Shown here one piece after another: positions 34,901-42,864 of a stretch of DNA of 64,000 nucleotides. The stretch lies in contig OZ247430.1 of the NCBI GenBank assembly GCA_965232895.1, forward strand, positions 620,001-684,000, in the 5' to 3' direction. Every line of letters starts with the position of its first letter. Positions within the stretch are counted from its first letter, which is position 1. A program made the position numbers and the translations under genes. The stretch is from Bin87 sp965232895. Its GTDB lineage: Bacteria; Chloroflexota; Dehalococcoidia; Lucifugimonadales; UBA3495. The notes beneath the pieces are model-generated. The model saw only the letters and a list, made by a program, of their open reading frames with translations. It was not told the DNA's origin and searched no databases.

Positions 34901-36446
34901 CGAAAGTTCCGTCCGGGTCGGCCACCACGTCGTAATCGGCGTTGTCGGGAATGGCCCCCCCGCTGGTCAGGGCGGCAATGCGCGCCCCCCGGCGTCCCTT
35001 CAGCCGATGATTGATGCCATCCCGGTGCAGGTGTGCGCCGTTCCGACCCAGGCGTGGCGCAAATCCTTGTGAGAGGGACTCGACCACCTGGTCGAACCGG
35101 TCCCGGGGCAGATCCCGGTAGGCATAAGCCCGCCGGCACAACTCGAACAGAGCATCCTCGTCCCAGTCTTCAGAGGCGCAGGCGGCCACCATCTGCTGGG
35201 CCATCACGTCCAGCGGCCAGGACGGAATGACGAAGGTATCCAGGTTGCCCCGCAGCAGCGCGCGGGACAGCGCGGCGCACTCCAGCATTTCGTCCCTGGT
35301 CAGAGGGAACAGCCTGCCTTTCGGAACGCCGCCGACAGTATGTCCCGACCGCCCCACCCGCTGCACCAGCAATCCGATAGAGCGGGGAGAACCAATCTGG
35401 CAAACCAGGTCGATGTCGCCGATGTCGATGCCCAGCTCCAGCGAGGCGGTGGCGACGCAGACCTTGACCTGCCCGTTTTTCAGCTTCTGCTCGGCATCCC
35501 ACCGGGTCGCCCGCGACAGGCTGCCGTGGTGGGCGACGACTGCTGCTTCGCCCAGGCGTGAAGTAAGCTGGTGGGACACCCGCTCCACCAGCCGCCGGGT
35601 GTTGACGAAAACCAGCGTGATGGCGTGGGTCTCGGTGAGCCCGGCGATGGCGTCCAGGGTCTCGCCCCAGATTTCGTGGGTGGCGATGGGACCAAGTTCC
35701 TGCTCCGGCAGCGCCACGGACAGGTCAACCTTCCGGCGGCTGCCCGTGTCCACGACCACGCAATCCGGATTGCCGGCGGCATCGATGTGCCGGTTGCCCA
35801 CCAGGAAGCGGGCCATCTCCGACAAGGGCCGCTGGGTGGCGGACAAGCCGATGCGGGTGATTGGCTCCTCCGAAAGCTGGCACAGACGCTCCACCGAGAG
35901 GGCCAGGTGCGCGCCCCGCTTGTCGTCGGCCACGGCGTGGATCTCGTCCAGAATCAACGTATGGACGTGCTTCAGCCCCCGCCGACCGCTCTCCGAGGTC
36001 AGCAGGATGTACAGCGACTCGGGCGTGGTGATGAGAATGTGCGGAGGCCGCTTGGCCAGCTTCTGCCGTTCTGATGCCGGGGTGTCCCCGGTGCGTACCG
36101 CCGTGGTAATGCGAGGTATCGGCGCACCTGTCTCCTCAGCCAGCGCCGCTATCTCTTCCAGCGGAGTGGCCAGGTTTTTCTGGATGTCGTTGGACAGGGC
36201 TTTCAGTGGCGAGACGTAAACCACCTGCGTGGCGTCGGGCAGGTCTGCATCCATCCCCTGCCGCACCAGTTGATCGATGCAGGTCAGAAAGGCGGTGAGG
36301 GTCTTACCCGACCCGGTAGGGGCGGCGATGAGCGTGTGTCGTCCCTGGGCGATGGCCGGCCAACCCGTGGCCTGGGCTTCCGTGGGGGCGTCAAACCGGC
36401 TGCGGAACCAGCGTTGGATGACCGGATGGAATGTGGACAGCACCAT
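31941..36446 (-). CDS. lhr: Lhr-type superfamily 2 DNA helicase
   Basis: A 1501-residue ATP-dependent helicase with the length and order of Lhr (large helicase-related) proteins. It has Walker A APTGSGKT (42-49), the DEIH box (LILDEIHAVADDKRGAHLAL), SAT-type motif (GLSATQRP), helicase C motifs (VFVNTRRLVERV, HHGSLSR, CVATASLELGIDIG, QRVGRSGH), then the Lhr core winged-helix and the long C-terminal Lhr-CTD half with HTH elements (VAEVSALLHLSQSDVQAAVAGL). It acts in DNA repair. A low-complexity Arg/Asn/Ser linker around residues 1255-1300 separates the last domain. No ribosome site is clear before the ATG at 36446. It stands alone on the minus strand. Confidence 0.93.
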   Translation of the reverse strand: MVLSTFHPVIQRWFRSRFDAPTEAQATGWPAIAQGRHTLIAAPTGSGKTLTAFLTCIDQLVRQGMDADLPDATQVVYVSPLKALSNDIQKNLATPLEEIAALAEETGAPIPRITTAVRTGDTPASERQKLAKRPPHILITTPESLYILLTSESGRRGLKHVHTLILDEIHAVADDKRGAHLALSVERLCQLSEEPITRIGLSATQRPLSEMARFLVGNRHIDAAGNPDCVVVDTGSRRKVDLSVALPEQELGPIATHEIWGETLDAIAGLTETHAITLVFVNTRRLVERVSHQLTSRLGEAAVVAHHGSLSRATRWDAEQKLKNGQVKVCVATASLELGIDIGDIDLVCQIGSPRSIGLLVQRVGRSGHTVGGVPKGRLFPLTRDEMLECAALSRALLRGNLDTFVIPSWPLDVMAQQMVAACASEDWDEDALFELCRRAYAYRDLPRDRFDQVVESLSQGFAPRLGRNGAHLHRDGINHRLKGRRGARIAALTSGGAIPDNADYDVVADPDGTFVGTVNEDFAIESMAGDIFLLGNTPWKVRRVESGRVRVEDAHGNLPTIPFWLGEAPGRTWELSDEITQLRDGIDRLLDNPTNAEGWLLAEAGVSPEVARQLVAYLIEGKRVLGVVPTADKVVAERFFDESGGMQLVIHAPFGAAINRAWGMALRKRICRAFDFELQATATDDGLNFSLGPSMAFPLGDVFNYLSPNTVDEVLTQAVFQAPLYGTRWRWNASRFLALLRHTGGKKVPAPLQRMRSDDLLAAVFPAQVQCQDNAEPGDIEPPDHPLVFETTRDCLTEAMNLEGLKSVLESIRSGAIEVFAKDTVQPSVFAHQILNAMPYAFLDDAPLEERRARAVSLRRALPEDARDLSALDPDAIRDESAFAWPAIRDADELHDALLTLRVVPEDELASRTEMASREMLRGWLQDLAQAGRALRILQPDGATFWLAAEHCDLAVSVYPDATLEGKVGLMPPAGGRGGDEIDRENAVLHLVRGWAESSGPFTVAEVSALLHLSQSDVQAAVAGLENEGLVLRGSFRSGVDEEEFCDRRILARIHRATVGRLRREIEPVSQASFMRFLFRWQQAATGWEANGEGGLLDVIDKLQGFETPAAVWESELLARRVSDYGPELLDRLCTGGDVVWGRLSGGSNSASTAGAVPRSAPLTRASGITISLRESLDWLLDPASERANNLKGAAAEILEILSSRGACFQSDLIARTRRLPSDVEEALWMLVANGLVTSDSVVPLRARIGGKPNRGRPDRNRSRRNAKRESDTRRTHANASQPPASQRPRSQRQVSAGRWSLLEALDPVEDPLEAKAMQLLHRYGVVFPELMARERMAPRWRDLVRIYRRLEARGEIRGGRFVSGFVGEQFALPDAVTALREAHRAPATGTLEVVSACDPLNLVGIITPGERVPSQPGNRIVFRDGILIASLEKGIVVNRSNADVDAMTAASDLLYSPIRAAQPDPRPPFDTSRNSLQRAWSLPDQAVLGSIPADRFNLN

Positions 36447-36902
36447 GGCCGGATTTTAACACAGCGCAGCCGGAGCGCATCCCCCGGAATGTCAGTATTG
36501 GAAACCGTTGACCTTCTGTTCCAGCATCGGGTGCTGCTACAGCAACGAGCATCGCTCCCGCGGCCTGAGACGGCATTTTTACGGCCCTACGTAGCACCGA
36601 CGAATCCCGGTGGGCCGCTCTCCGGGCGTCTCGGGACGCCCCGGGCCGTGTTGTGCCGCTATCGCGGATTTTTGGTCTGGAACAGATTCATCATAGTTTC
36701 TCCGTAAGGAATATGCAGGTGCGTCAGACCAGGACGATCCTCCGCAATCGTGAATTACTCTTGATGGGGTTTGGTCAAGTTACGTCAAAGCGTTCACCTC
36801 CTTGAATCGAACGGAGTGTGTGAATCGAACAGAGTGTGTCAGGGAATCGAACAGAGTGTGTCAGGCCGCATCAGTTGGGCGCACGGTAGCCTTCGATTCC
36901 AC
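36447..36902. other. Intergenic region with hairpin and tandem repeats
   Basis: No gene. A perfect seven-pair hairpin GGGCGTC-TCGG-GACGCCC lies at 36624-36641, and three 18-bp repeats at 36804-36861. The region lies between the 5' end of the helicase gene and the 3' end of the next minus-strand gene. Confidence 0.6.
36804..36861. repeat. Three 18-bp repeats GAATCGAACRGAGTGTGT
   Basis: Units at 36804-36821, 36822-36839 and 36844-36861 differ by a single base; the last is offset by CAGG. They lie just downstream of the membrane-anchored protein gene (36903-37682, minus). Confidence 0.85.
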
Positions 36903-37682
36903 TCAGTTCAGGTCATGCTGGACAACTGACAGCGATATGGCGAGGCTGTCCGTGATGTCCGGCCTGGTGGCGTCGGCGGCGCCGCGCTCGGCTGCCTTCT
37001 CCAGCGAGGATAGTTTTTCACCGGAGGGCGGAGTCGCCATCTGCACGGTCACTACGATTCTAACGGCGTCGCTGTCGTAAAAGGTCACGCTGTTCTGTAC
37101 ACCGTCCTCCGCCATCACCGCGAAATGCGCTCCGATTACCGCTTCATCCGCCTCCCGCCTGGTGAACCCCGGGTCTCTGCCGGTTTGTAGGCTGACCCCA
37201 ACTTGAGGGTTTTCGGACTTGAATTTGTCGATGGCATCCCGGGCGTTGCCGGAGATGGAACCTGAAAACTTGATCCAGGCCAATGACCTGCCGGTTTTGC
37301 CGGCATCAACAACACTGTCGGGATTGTCCTCATTGATGGCCGTTACCATCCTTGAGAAGTCATCGCGCCAGGCATAACGCTCGATGAGTCCATCGAGCGT
37401 TATGCCATACTGGACCGCGACGCGTTGCAGGTCACGCAATTCAGCGGGGCTGTTAATGCTGGGGTGTTGGCGAACCAACGCAGCCGCGTCGTGGGGGGTC
37501 AACGTCGCCATGTCGCGGTGGCTTGCCGCCGTTCTGCCGTTGCTACTGGGGGCCAGCGCCATCGCCACGATTACGACCACGGCCGCGACCACGCCCAAGA
37601 CGCCGCCGCCGTAGGCGAGCCACATGTACCAACGGGTCCAACGATTTTTTGGTGAGCCGCGTCGCTCATTCTCGGTCATCAT
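36903..37682 (-). CDS. Membrane-anchored hypothetical protein
   Basis: A 259-residue protein with a short cytoplasmic basic N terminus, one transmembrane helix (about residues 20-44, MWLAYGGGVLGVVAAVVVIVAMALA) and an extracytoplasmic domain of about 210 residues. The outer part has helix-rich segments (ELRDLQRVAVQYGITLDGLIERYAWRDDFSRMV) and then strands (SVTFYDSDAVRIVVTVQM). AGGAGG lies eight bases before the ATG at 37682. I do not recognise the family. Nothing nearby explains its role. Confidence 0.75.
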   Translation of the reverse strand: MMTENERRGSPKNRWTRWYMWLAYGGGVLGVVAAVVVIVAMALAPSSNGRTAASHRDMATLTPHDAAALVRQHPSINSPAELRDLQRVAVQYGITLDGLIERYAWRDDFSRMVTAINEDNPDSVVDAGKTGRSLAWIKFSGSISGNARDAIDKFKSENPQVGVSLQTGRDPGFTRREADEAVIGAHFAVMAEDGVQNSVTFYDSDAVRIVVTVQMATPPSGEKLSSLEKAAERGAADATRPDITDSLAISLSVVQHDLN

Positions 37683-38061
37683 CGGGGAACCTCCTGCGGG
37701 GCAGGGGCCATAAAAAGAGGGAATTTCGCCAATCGAGATTTGACTGACAGACAGTCAGAACTGGTCAATTGGAACAAACATCACCGTGTAACAGATGCCC
37801 CTTTTCCCCAGATGCTTCGACCGAAAGCTCGTCACCCGCGAAACTGTCGGCGATGCAGGAGCCACGCGGTCGCCCAACTCAACCTCTCGGCAAAATTGTG
37901 CTGCCAAGGCCACCGACCACGACGGAGCGCGATTCAGCGTACCAGTCTTACCTGACGAAAACCGAAAGGCGCCGCAGATCCGAGCAAATTGGCCATGCCG
38001 CCCTTCCATCAGCGGGAAGGGTTTCAGCTGGCGCCAGACGATCCACCGTCACTAACCTCGC
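37683..38061. other. Intergenic region, nothing supported
   Basis: Several short open frames exist on both strands, but none has a ribosome site, family resemblance or consistent codon pattern. It is likely promoter sequence for the membrane-anchored gene plus decayed DNA leading into the FN3 relic. Confidence 0.5.
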
Positions 38062-38286
38062 CGACTACCCGACACGCCCAGCCCGCCGACCCAAACCAGC
38101 AAAACCAACACTTCGATAACCGTGTCGTGGACGGCCCAGTCGAACAGCGGAGAGTCAGAGATCAAGACGTACGCGGTACAGTGGACACCGTCCGGCGGCG
38201 TGAGCCAAATGGAAAAGGTGATGGCCGGGATGAGTTACACCATCGCCGGTCTGGACGCGGATACCTCCTTGGCGTCGTCGTCGTAG
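38062..38286 (+). pseudogene. Fibronectin type III domain relic
   Basis: The frame from about 38062 reads PSPPTQTSKTNTSITVSWTA and then SNSGESEIKTYAVQWTP...SYTIAGLDADT, the core of an FN3 domain with its conserved Trp, Tyr and Leu positions, before stopping at 38284-38286. It has no start, signal or flanking domains and is a leftover of a larger secreted protein. Confidence 0.55.
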
Positions 38287-38445
38287 GGCATCGCGTTGAC
38301 CTCATAATCCTCGGCGAATTCGGCGGCCAACTCGCGGCAATTTGCCTCCGGAGAGAAACTGGCCTCGAGCGTCAACGCCTGCGTCCGCGGCGCCACTTCC
38401 TCGGCCTTCCGCGCGATTTCAAACCTCGATGGCTCACCACCACAG

Positions 38446-38597
38446 CAGGGCAATCGCATCATAGGCTCCACGCCCGTCACTCCGGCGAATGCCGGAGTCC
38501 ATTAGTCATAGCATGAAAGAATTTGAAGTGTATTTGACAAGTTCGACCACTGGATTCCTGCTTTCGCAGGAATGACGGCGATGGTGCGATTGCCCTG
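38446..38597 (+). repeat. 152-bp TIR element, copy 1
   Basis: Bounded by 17-bp inverted repeats CAGGGCAATCGCATCAT and ATGGTGCGATTGCCCTG (one mismatch). Inside are two small hairpins (ACTCCGGCGAATGCCGGAGT and ATTCCTGCTTTCGCAGGAAT). A second copy of identical length lies inverted at 60436-60587. No coding capacity; a MITE-like element. Confidence 0.85.
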
Positions 38598-38641
38598 ACC
38601 GCCACAGCCAACTGGAATGGCATATCCTGGCGATGGTATAC

Positions 38642-39561
38642 AACCATTGGTGCTAGTTAATATCAGAGGACGAATTGAGCAATAGAGCGATGGACGCGTC
38701 CGTTTTCGTCCGGTTCCAACCCATCCCACTGCGACAGTAGGTTGAAGGCAGCCATCAGGTAGCTCAAGTGCGCTTCAAACCCGCGCCAGGTGATATGCCG
38801 CATCTGTTTGCTGCCCCACACCGCAGTCATCATGGAGAAGGTGGTTTCCACGATCATGCGCACGTTCCACTGGCCGCGGCGACAGATTTTCACGTTGGCC
38901 GGATCGCCCCCTGTTCAAGCCAGGGGCGGGCTCTTGGCCCGGTGAAACCCAGTGTCGGCCAGGACAATCATCTGCCCGTCGTAGCCTGCCAGCAAAGGCA
39001 GGAAACGTTGGTCGTGAGTATTGGCCGTGGCGCAGTCCCAAGCGGCGATCTGGCCCAGTTGGTTGAGGACGATGCAGAGTTTGCCGCCCACAATCCAGCG
39101 GTGATTGGACTTGCCTTTCCGGCCCACCTGGTGGAGGTTCCGTCCGGAACGCACCGGATGTCCCAGTTCGATACCGTAGCTGTCGGCCACGCCCAGGATG
39201 GTGGGCTGGGCCAGGAAGTAGCCGGTCCAACAGGCCTGGGCTTCCAGGCGGCGGAAGAGGCGGGTGCGTTCGGGAAGTTTGGGGAAGAGGTGTCCATAGT
39301 TATCCTTGAGCCAATGGTAGAAGGGACGCTGCTTGACGTTCTTGATGGCGTGGAGGACGCCGATGGTAACCAGTTCGCTTATGGAGAGCCGGGCTTGCGG
39401 ATGCGGCGCTATCCCCGGGAGGGCGTCGTCAACCTTACAGTAGAGTTCGGTGATAAAATCGGTGATGTTCATGGGGTTCCCTGCTGTGGAGGATTGTCAA
39501 CTCACAGCATATGGGAACCCCATGGCATTTTCAAAACTAACTCAAACTAGCACCAAAGGTT
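38642..39561 (-). mobile_element. IS982-like insertion sequence
   Basis: A 920-bp element with terminal repeats AACCATTGGTGCTAGTT (38642-38658) and AACTAGCACCAAAGGTT (39545-39561), complementary but for one base. It contains one transposase reading frame, now interrupted. I could not find a clear target-site duplication. A 5' fragment of a related element is at 58616-58760. Confidence 0.8.
38663..39472 (-). pseudogene. IS982-like transposase, interrupted by an in-frame stop
   Basis: The transposase starts MNITDFITELYCKVDDAL at 39472 and carries IS982-like blocks (LVTIGVLHAIKNVKQRPFYHWL, VADSYGIELGHP with the first catalytic Asp, VLADTGFHRAK with the second) and a C-terminal part (RGQWNVRMIVETTFSMM with the probable catalytic Glu). 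A TGA at 38915-38917 breaks the frame after FHRAKSPPLA; the same frame resumes as TGGDPANVKICRRGQWN and ends at 38663. The break looks like a small insertion or substitution, so the copy is likely inactive unless the stop is read through. Confidence 0.75.
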
Positions 39562-39917
39562 ACGACGCAGTCTGCTACGTTGCCGCCGCTAAGGTCAACG
39601 ATGCCGGGTTTCTGCAAGATGTGGAGGCTCCGCACACCCTGCACGTGCAGGCATTTATATAGGGCAACGCTGTCTGTCCTGACATTTTTGCCCGGCTCCG
39701 CGACTGTAGTGAAAATATCCTACGGGAACGGAGAGTCGGAATGTGTTTTTTCTGCGACTACCCTGCGGTAGCTCGGTGCGCAAGTGACGATGCTCCCCTT
39801 TGTCGGCGGCATCTTTACCGTTGCGGATCCTTTGGACAAATCCACTGCTTCAATCACGATTGCGACTGCTTTGGAAGAGCATTCTAATGTTGATCGTTGA
39901 CGGCCACATTGCGGCCT
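39562..39917. other. Intergenic, decayed sequence after the IS
   Basis: Short plus-strand frames (such as LSVLTFLPGSATVVKISYG) read like fragments of an exported protein but lack start, ribosome site and continuity. Base composition is lower in GC than the chromosome average here. Nothing can be annotated with confidence. Confidence 0.4.
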
Positions 39918-40060
39918 GATACGATTCCTCACGCTAAGGTCAATCGTATCCTGCCCGCATTGCGGGCTCCAGCGCAACGCGCGCCGGCACAGACAATTCT
40001 GCGACGGGGAGGCTTCCATGCCTCCCTTGCGGCGTCTGTGCGGACCCGGTTGACCTTAGC
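39918..40060 (+). ncRNA. Candidate structured RNA leader with alternative pairing
   Basis: A nested fold is visible: GCTAAGGTCAA (39933-39943) pairs perfectly with TTGACCTTAGC (40050-40060), enclosing hairpins GCCCGC/GCGGGC (39953-39967), GCACAGAC/GTCTGTGC (39987-39994 with 40034-40041) and, inside it, GGGAGGC/GCCTCCC (40007-40026). A competing stem GATACGATT/AATCGTATC (39918-39926 with 39942-39950) shares bases with the outer stem, so the two are mutually exclusive. It ends 40 bp before a small gene (40100), suggesting a regulatory leader. Confidence 0.5.
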
Positions 40061-40099
40061 AAGCAGCCTACTCCATAGGATCGCAAGGGAGGTGCCAGG

Positions 40100-40309
40100 G
40101 TGCGTACCCACGTGCTTGAATGCGAAGATTGTGGACTGGATTTTGAGCAGCGCATCGAATTAGGTATGCCCATCGCCAAGACCGGGGTCTGTAAAAAATG
40201 CCAACTCCTCAAACAACGCATCGTTTATATCAAACTTGGAGCGGTGGTTGCGGCTGTTTTGGGTATTCTGCTCATTGTTTCAGCGATCACGTCCAACTGT
40301 AACGGCTGA
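40100..40309 (+). CDS. Small zinc-ribbon membrane protein
   Basis: A 69-residue protein from a GTG start with GGAGGT about seven bases upstream. The first 40 residues hold two CxxC pairs (CEDCGLDFEQ and CKKCQLLKQ), a probable zinc ribbon; the rest is one membrane helix (LGAVVAAVLGILLIVSAI) and a short tail. It looks like a membrane-tethered metal-binding peptide. It is the first of three small membrane or exported peptides in a row and follows a strongly foldable leader. No family name known to me. Confidence 0.65.
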   Translation: MRTHVLECEDCGLDFEQRIELGMPIAKTGVCKKCQLLKQRIVYIKLGAVVAAVLGILLIVSAITSNCNG

Positions 40310-40514
40310 TACGATTTCTGATTGCGATTATTGACAATGGCGATAATCCGTTGTAACGTGGTTGGCGCAACGGTCGGGGCATCAACGCCTTGTCTCTAAA
40401 TGTGAATAGGTATCGGGGGAAAGCGGGCATGGCAGCATGCCTCCTTGACGTTACCCGAAAGGTGCCCGGCGACCGTTGCAAGTAGCCAGACCCTAAAACG
40501 TTGAGGAGGTTCCA
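40310..40514 (+). other. Second foldable leader, upstream of the exported 87-residue protein
   Basis: GCAACGGTCG (40367-40376) continuing into GGGCA pairs with TGCCC and CGACCGTTGC (40464-40480), a 15-pair stem with a two-base bulge around a 80-base loop. A further complementary pair GTAACGT (40353-40359) / ACGTTAC (40449-40455) crosses it, which would be a pseudoknot. The start GGCTGATACGATTTC repeats the wording that opens the first leader (CCTGATACGATTCC). It ends in GAGGAGG before the start codon at 40515. Confidence 0.4.
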
Positions 40515-40778
40515 ATGTACGAGCAACGGCGTACTGTTTCGGGCACCATCAAACAAGCTCTAATGGCATTACCGGCGGCAGGATTACTTGCCGCCGGAAC
40601 GTTGTTAAGCCCAGCCGCATCTTTTGCGGATTCTGGAACGTGTCACGGGTGGCACGTCTCGCATCATTCCAGCAATCTGATTGCAACCGGTGACATCTAC
40701 CGCGTCTGCGACGACCGGCTGGAAATTCTGATCGTCGAGGATGATCACCGGACGATGGTGACGTACACCATCGACTAA
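40515..40778 (+). CDS. Small exported protein
   Basis: An 87-residue protein with a strong ribosome site (GAGGAGG) and a clear signal peptide: basic start YEQRR, hydrophobic ALPAAGLLAAGTLL, likely cleavage after ASFA. The mature part is about 48 residues with two cysteines (SGTCHGWHV and YRVCDDRLE) that could form a disulfide, and a His/Asp-rich composition. Unknown family. It follows the zinc-ribbon peptide gene by 205 bp with a foldable leader between. Confidence 0.65.
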   Translation: MYEQRRTVSGTIKQALMALPAAGLLAAGTLLSPAASFADSGTCHGWHVSHHSSNLIATGDIYRVCDDRLEILIVEDDHRTMVTYTID

Positions 40779-40885
40779 TTGCCATTCCCCTACCTCCGAA
40801 GGCGGCGGTGATTTTGGCTGCGGTCACCGTCGCCTTCTTGATCCTCTGGCATTCGATATGCAGACTGAAGTTCTGAAATCAATTG

Positions 40886-40912
40886 CCCGCTGGTGGTGTC
40901 ACCACCAGCGGG
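40886..40912. other. Perfect 12-bp hairpin before a TM peptide gene
   Basis: CCCGCTGGTGGT and ACCACCAGCGGG form a 12-pair stem with a three-base loop, 34 bp before the start of the 32-residue peptide gene. No U-tract follows, so it is not a classical terminator; it may be a leader structure. Confidence 0.6.
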
Positions 40913-40946
40913 CGGTTGACCTACAAATCCACCACGGAGGTACCCC

Positions 40947-41045
40947 ATGGACTTGCACGTCGTCGCGACCGTAGTCGCCCTTAACGCAATTGCGATTGGC
41001 GCATTCCTCGGATGCACCTACGCCATCCTGAGTTCCATCAGATAG
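40947..41045 (+). CDS. Very small single-TM peptide (32 residues)
   Basis: The frame ATG 40947 to TAG 41045 follows GGAGG by seven bases and encodes one hydrophobic helix (VVATVVALNAIAIGAFLGC) with a short polar tail. Real small membrane peptides look like this, but the length alone gives limited support. Third in the run of small membrane/exported peptides. Confidence 0.45.
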   Translation: MDLHVVATVVALNAIAIGAFLGCTYAILSSIR

Positions 41046-41275
41046 CCGCCTATTATTGCGATTACCGCAACCCGCGCGGTCGTTGTGAGTTGCCGTCGGC
41101 CGCGGCCTGCGGTTTGTCAAATACCGTAAAATGTTCCCAAACGTTTTGATAATCTATGAACAACACGACGCGCTCGTCCATCGACCGTCTCTCATAAAAA
41201 CGCCCGCCAGTGCGAGCCGAGGCCCGGACGGCGGGGAAGTTTGGATGCGATCGCATCAGTTTCTCTGGCGTCCTG

Positions 41276-42379
41276 TCAAACCACCCGCCGGCGGGCCGCC
41301 CTCGCCTCGCGCAATGCAGACAGCCGGCGTCGCCGGCGCGTCTGGCTCACCGTCGCCGCCGCAAGGAGGAGCAGGATCGTCACCGCCACGGCGCCGGACA
41401 CGCCGAGCAGCAATATCTGGCTGATCTGCTCCAAGCCGCCCGATCCCAATAGTCGGGCCAACTGACCCAGGCCCACGGCGACGCCGGCATTGAGCACCGT
41501 GACGCCGAACAGCCCCAGGATCCGGCTGGCGTTGACGAACCGGGTGGCCAGGGCGCCCAACTGGGTGCCGACCGACGCCGACGCGAACATGATGACCGCG
41601 ATCATCGGATCGACGTTGCCGCTCAGCGAGTAGAGGAACGCTCCCAGGCTGCCGGTGATGATGATCTGGAACAGGTCGGTGCCAATGGCGACCGCGGGCG
41701 GGATGCCAAGTCCATAGACCAGGAACGGCATCAGGAGGAACCCGCCGCCGGCGCCCAGCAAAGCGGCGACGAACCCGATGGTGAAACCAGCGAATACCGG
41801 GACCAGCGCAGACATCTCTTCGATGCCGGCGCCGGGGAAGGCAGGCCGCAGGTTCACGCTGCCGGAAAACCGGGTGCCGGCCAGTATCGGCAATCGGATG
41901 CGATCCGGCCCGACATGCACGCTCCGGAACCAACCGGGCAGCCCGCCTCCCACTCTCGGGCCCGGACGGTACCGCAGTTGCCGGATCCAGTTGCCCACCA
42001 TCAGCGATCCCAGGGTCAGCAGCAGCACGAAGTAAACTGCGCCGACCACCGGACCGGACACGCCGGCGTGTTCCAGCGTCGCGTTGACCCGCTCGCCGGC
42101 GAACACGCCGGGGATGGTTCCGCAGACGATGAGAACAGCGAGCCGCATGTCCACGTTGCCCAGGCGGCGGTGCCGCAGGGTGCTGGTGATCGCCGTGCCC
42201 ATGACCATCAGGAGGCCGGTGCCGACGGCGTAGATGGTCGGGACGCCCAGCACGAGCAATCCCCCGGTGATCAGGAAGCCGCCGCCCACGCCGAAGAAAC
42301 CGGTCATGGTGCCGACGATCATTCCCAGCAGCGCCAGCAGCAGGGGCGATACCGTGGCGTCGGCGATGGGGAAATGCAC
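41276..42379 (-). CDS. TauE/SafE family sulfite/anion exporter
   Basis: A 367-residue membrane protein of the TauE/SafE (DUF81) type: start HFPIADATVSPLLLALLGMIVG, the two signature glycine-rich helices TGFFGVGGGFLITGGLLVLGVP and ALLGAGGGFLLMPFLVYGLGIP, and 8-9 TM helices in two halves joined by a central hydrophilic stretch (about residues 135-195). I use a GTG at 42379 as the start since it gives the family N terminus; the frame open to 42481 overlaps the small upstream gene. It ends in a basic tail. It would export sulfite, sulfonate-derived or related anions. One base separates it from the stop of the small TM gene upstream, so they are cotranscribed. Confidence 0.87.
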   Translation of the reverse strand: MHFPIADATVSPLLLALLGMIVGTMTGFFGVGGGFLITGGLLVLGVPTIYAVGTGLLMVMGTAITSTLRHRRLGNVDMRLAVLIVCGTIPGVFAGERVNATLEHAGVSGPVVGAVYFVLLLTLGSLMVGNWIRQLRYRPGPRVGGGLPGWFRSVHVGPDRIRLPILAGTRFSGSVNLRPAFPGAGIEEMSALVPVFAGFTIGFVAALLGAGGGFLLMPFLVYGLGIPPAVAIGTDLFQIIITGSLGAFLYSLSGNVDPMIAVIMFASASVGTQLGALATRFVNASRILGLFGVTVLNAGVAVGLGQLARLLGSGGLEQISQILLLGVSGAVAVTILLLLAAATVSQTRRRRRLSALREARAARRRVV

Positions 42380-42380
42380 G

Positions 42381-42575
42381 CTAGTGTCCCCGGCGGGAGC
42401 GGTTATCCGCGGGCGAACGTCCGCGAGGGCGGGCCAGGGCAACGCCACGTCCGACCAGATCCCAGAAGAAGTACAGCACAACCGCGGTGACCGCCATGGC
42501 GGCGATCACGCAGACCGCCCACAGTATCCGATTGCGGCTCAGCTCCAGCAGGAATTCGGTAAACGCCTGGTACAT
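42381..42575 (-). CDS. Small membrane protein coupled to TauE/SafE gene
   Basis: A 64-residue protein with one TM helix (ILWAVCVIAAMAVTAVVLYFFW) and a basic C-terminal tail rich in Arg. GAGG lies about nine bases before the ATG at 42575, and the TAG stop is one base from the exporter start. Short partner proteins are known for some TauE/SafE exporters; this one could assist it, by position. Confidence 0.65.
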   Translation of the reverse strand: MYQAFTEFLLELSRNRILWAVCVIAAMAVTAVVLYFFWDLVGRGVALARPRGRSPADNRSRRGH

Positions 42576-42600
42576 GCGTGGGCCTCATCCGTACTCAGTT

Positions 42601-42692
42601 TGTCATTGCGAGCGGAGCGTGGCAATCTCGTTGTGGTCAGGATCTCGCTACGCCAACGGGATTGCCACGTCGCTTCGCTCCTCGCAATGACA
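42601..42692. repeat. CATTGCGAG-family inverted-repeat element, copy 3
   Basis: A 92-bp copy with ends TGTCATTGCGAG / CTCGCAATGACA in perfect complement and inner arms AGCGTGGCAATC / GATTGCCACGTCGCT. It lies between the divergent exporter and tgt genes. Confidence 0.8.
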
Positions 42693-42864
42693 GGCTTGCG
42701 AAAACTGGGTACGCGTGAGATGTGTGAGCCTATTGCCGGCAAAGGTTTGCAACGGAGGGGTGACGCGCAATGATATTACGGGTTTATCATGCCATGCAGC
42801 TGAAGTTGGGGAGGGGAGGCCGCTGGTTTGCGCAGGCGGACGGATAGCGCGTACATTAACCCGC

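Noticed and set aside
36804..36861. Possible CRISPR or iteron array
   Set aside because: Units are only 18 bp, contiguous or four bases apart, without unique spacers, and no replication gene is adjacent.
42715..42864. Upstream extension of tgt
   Set aside because: The extra 50 residues resemble nothing in the Tgt family; the ATG at 42865 gives the standard N terminus.
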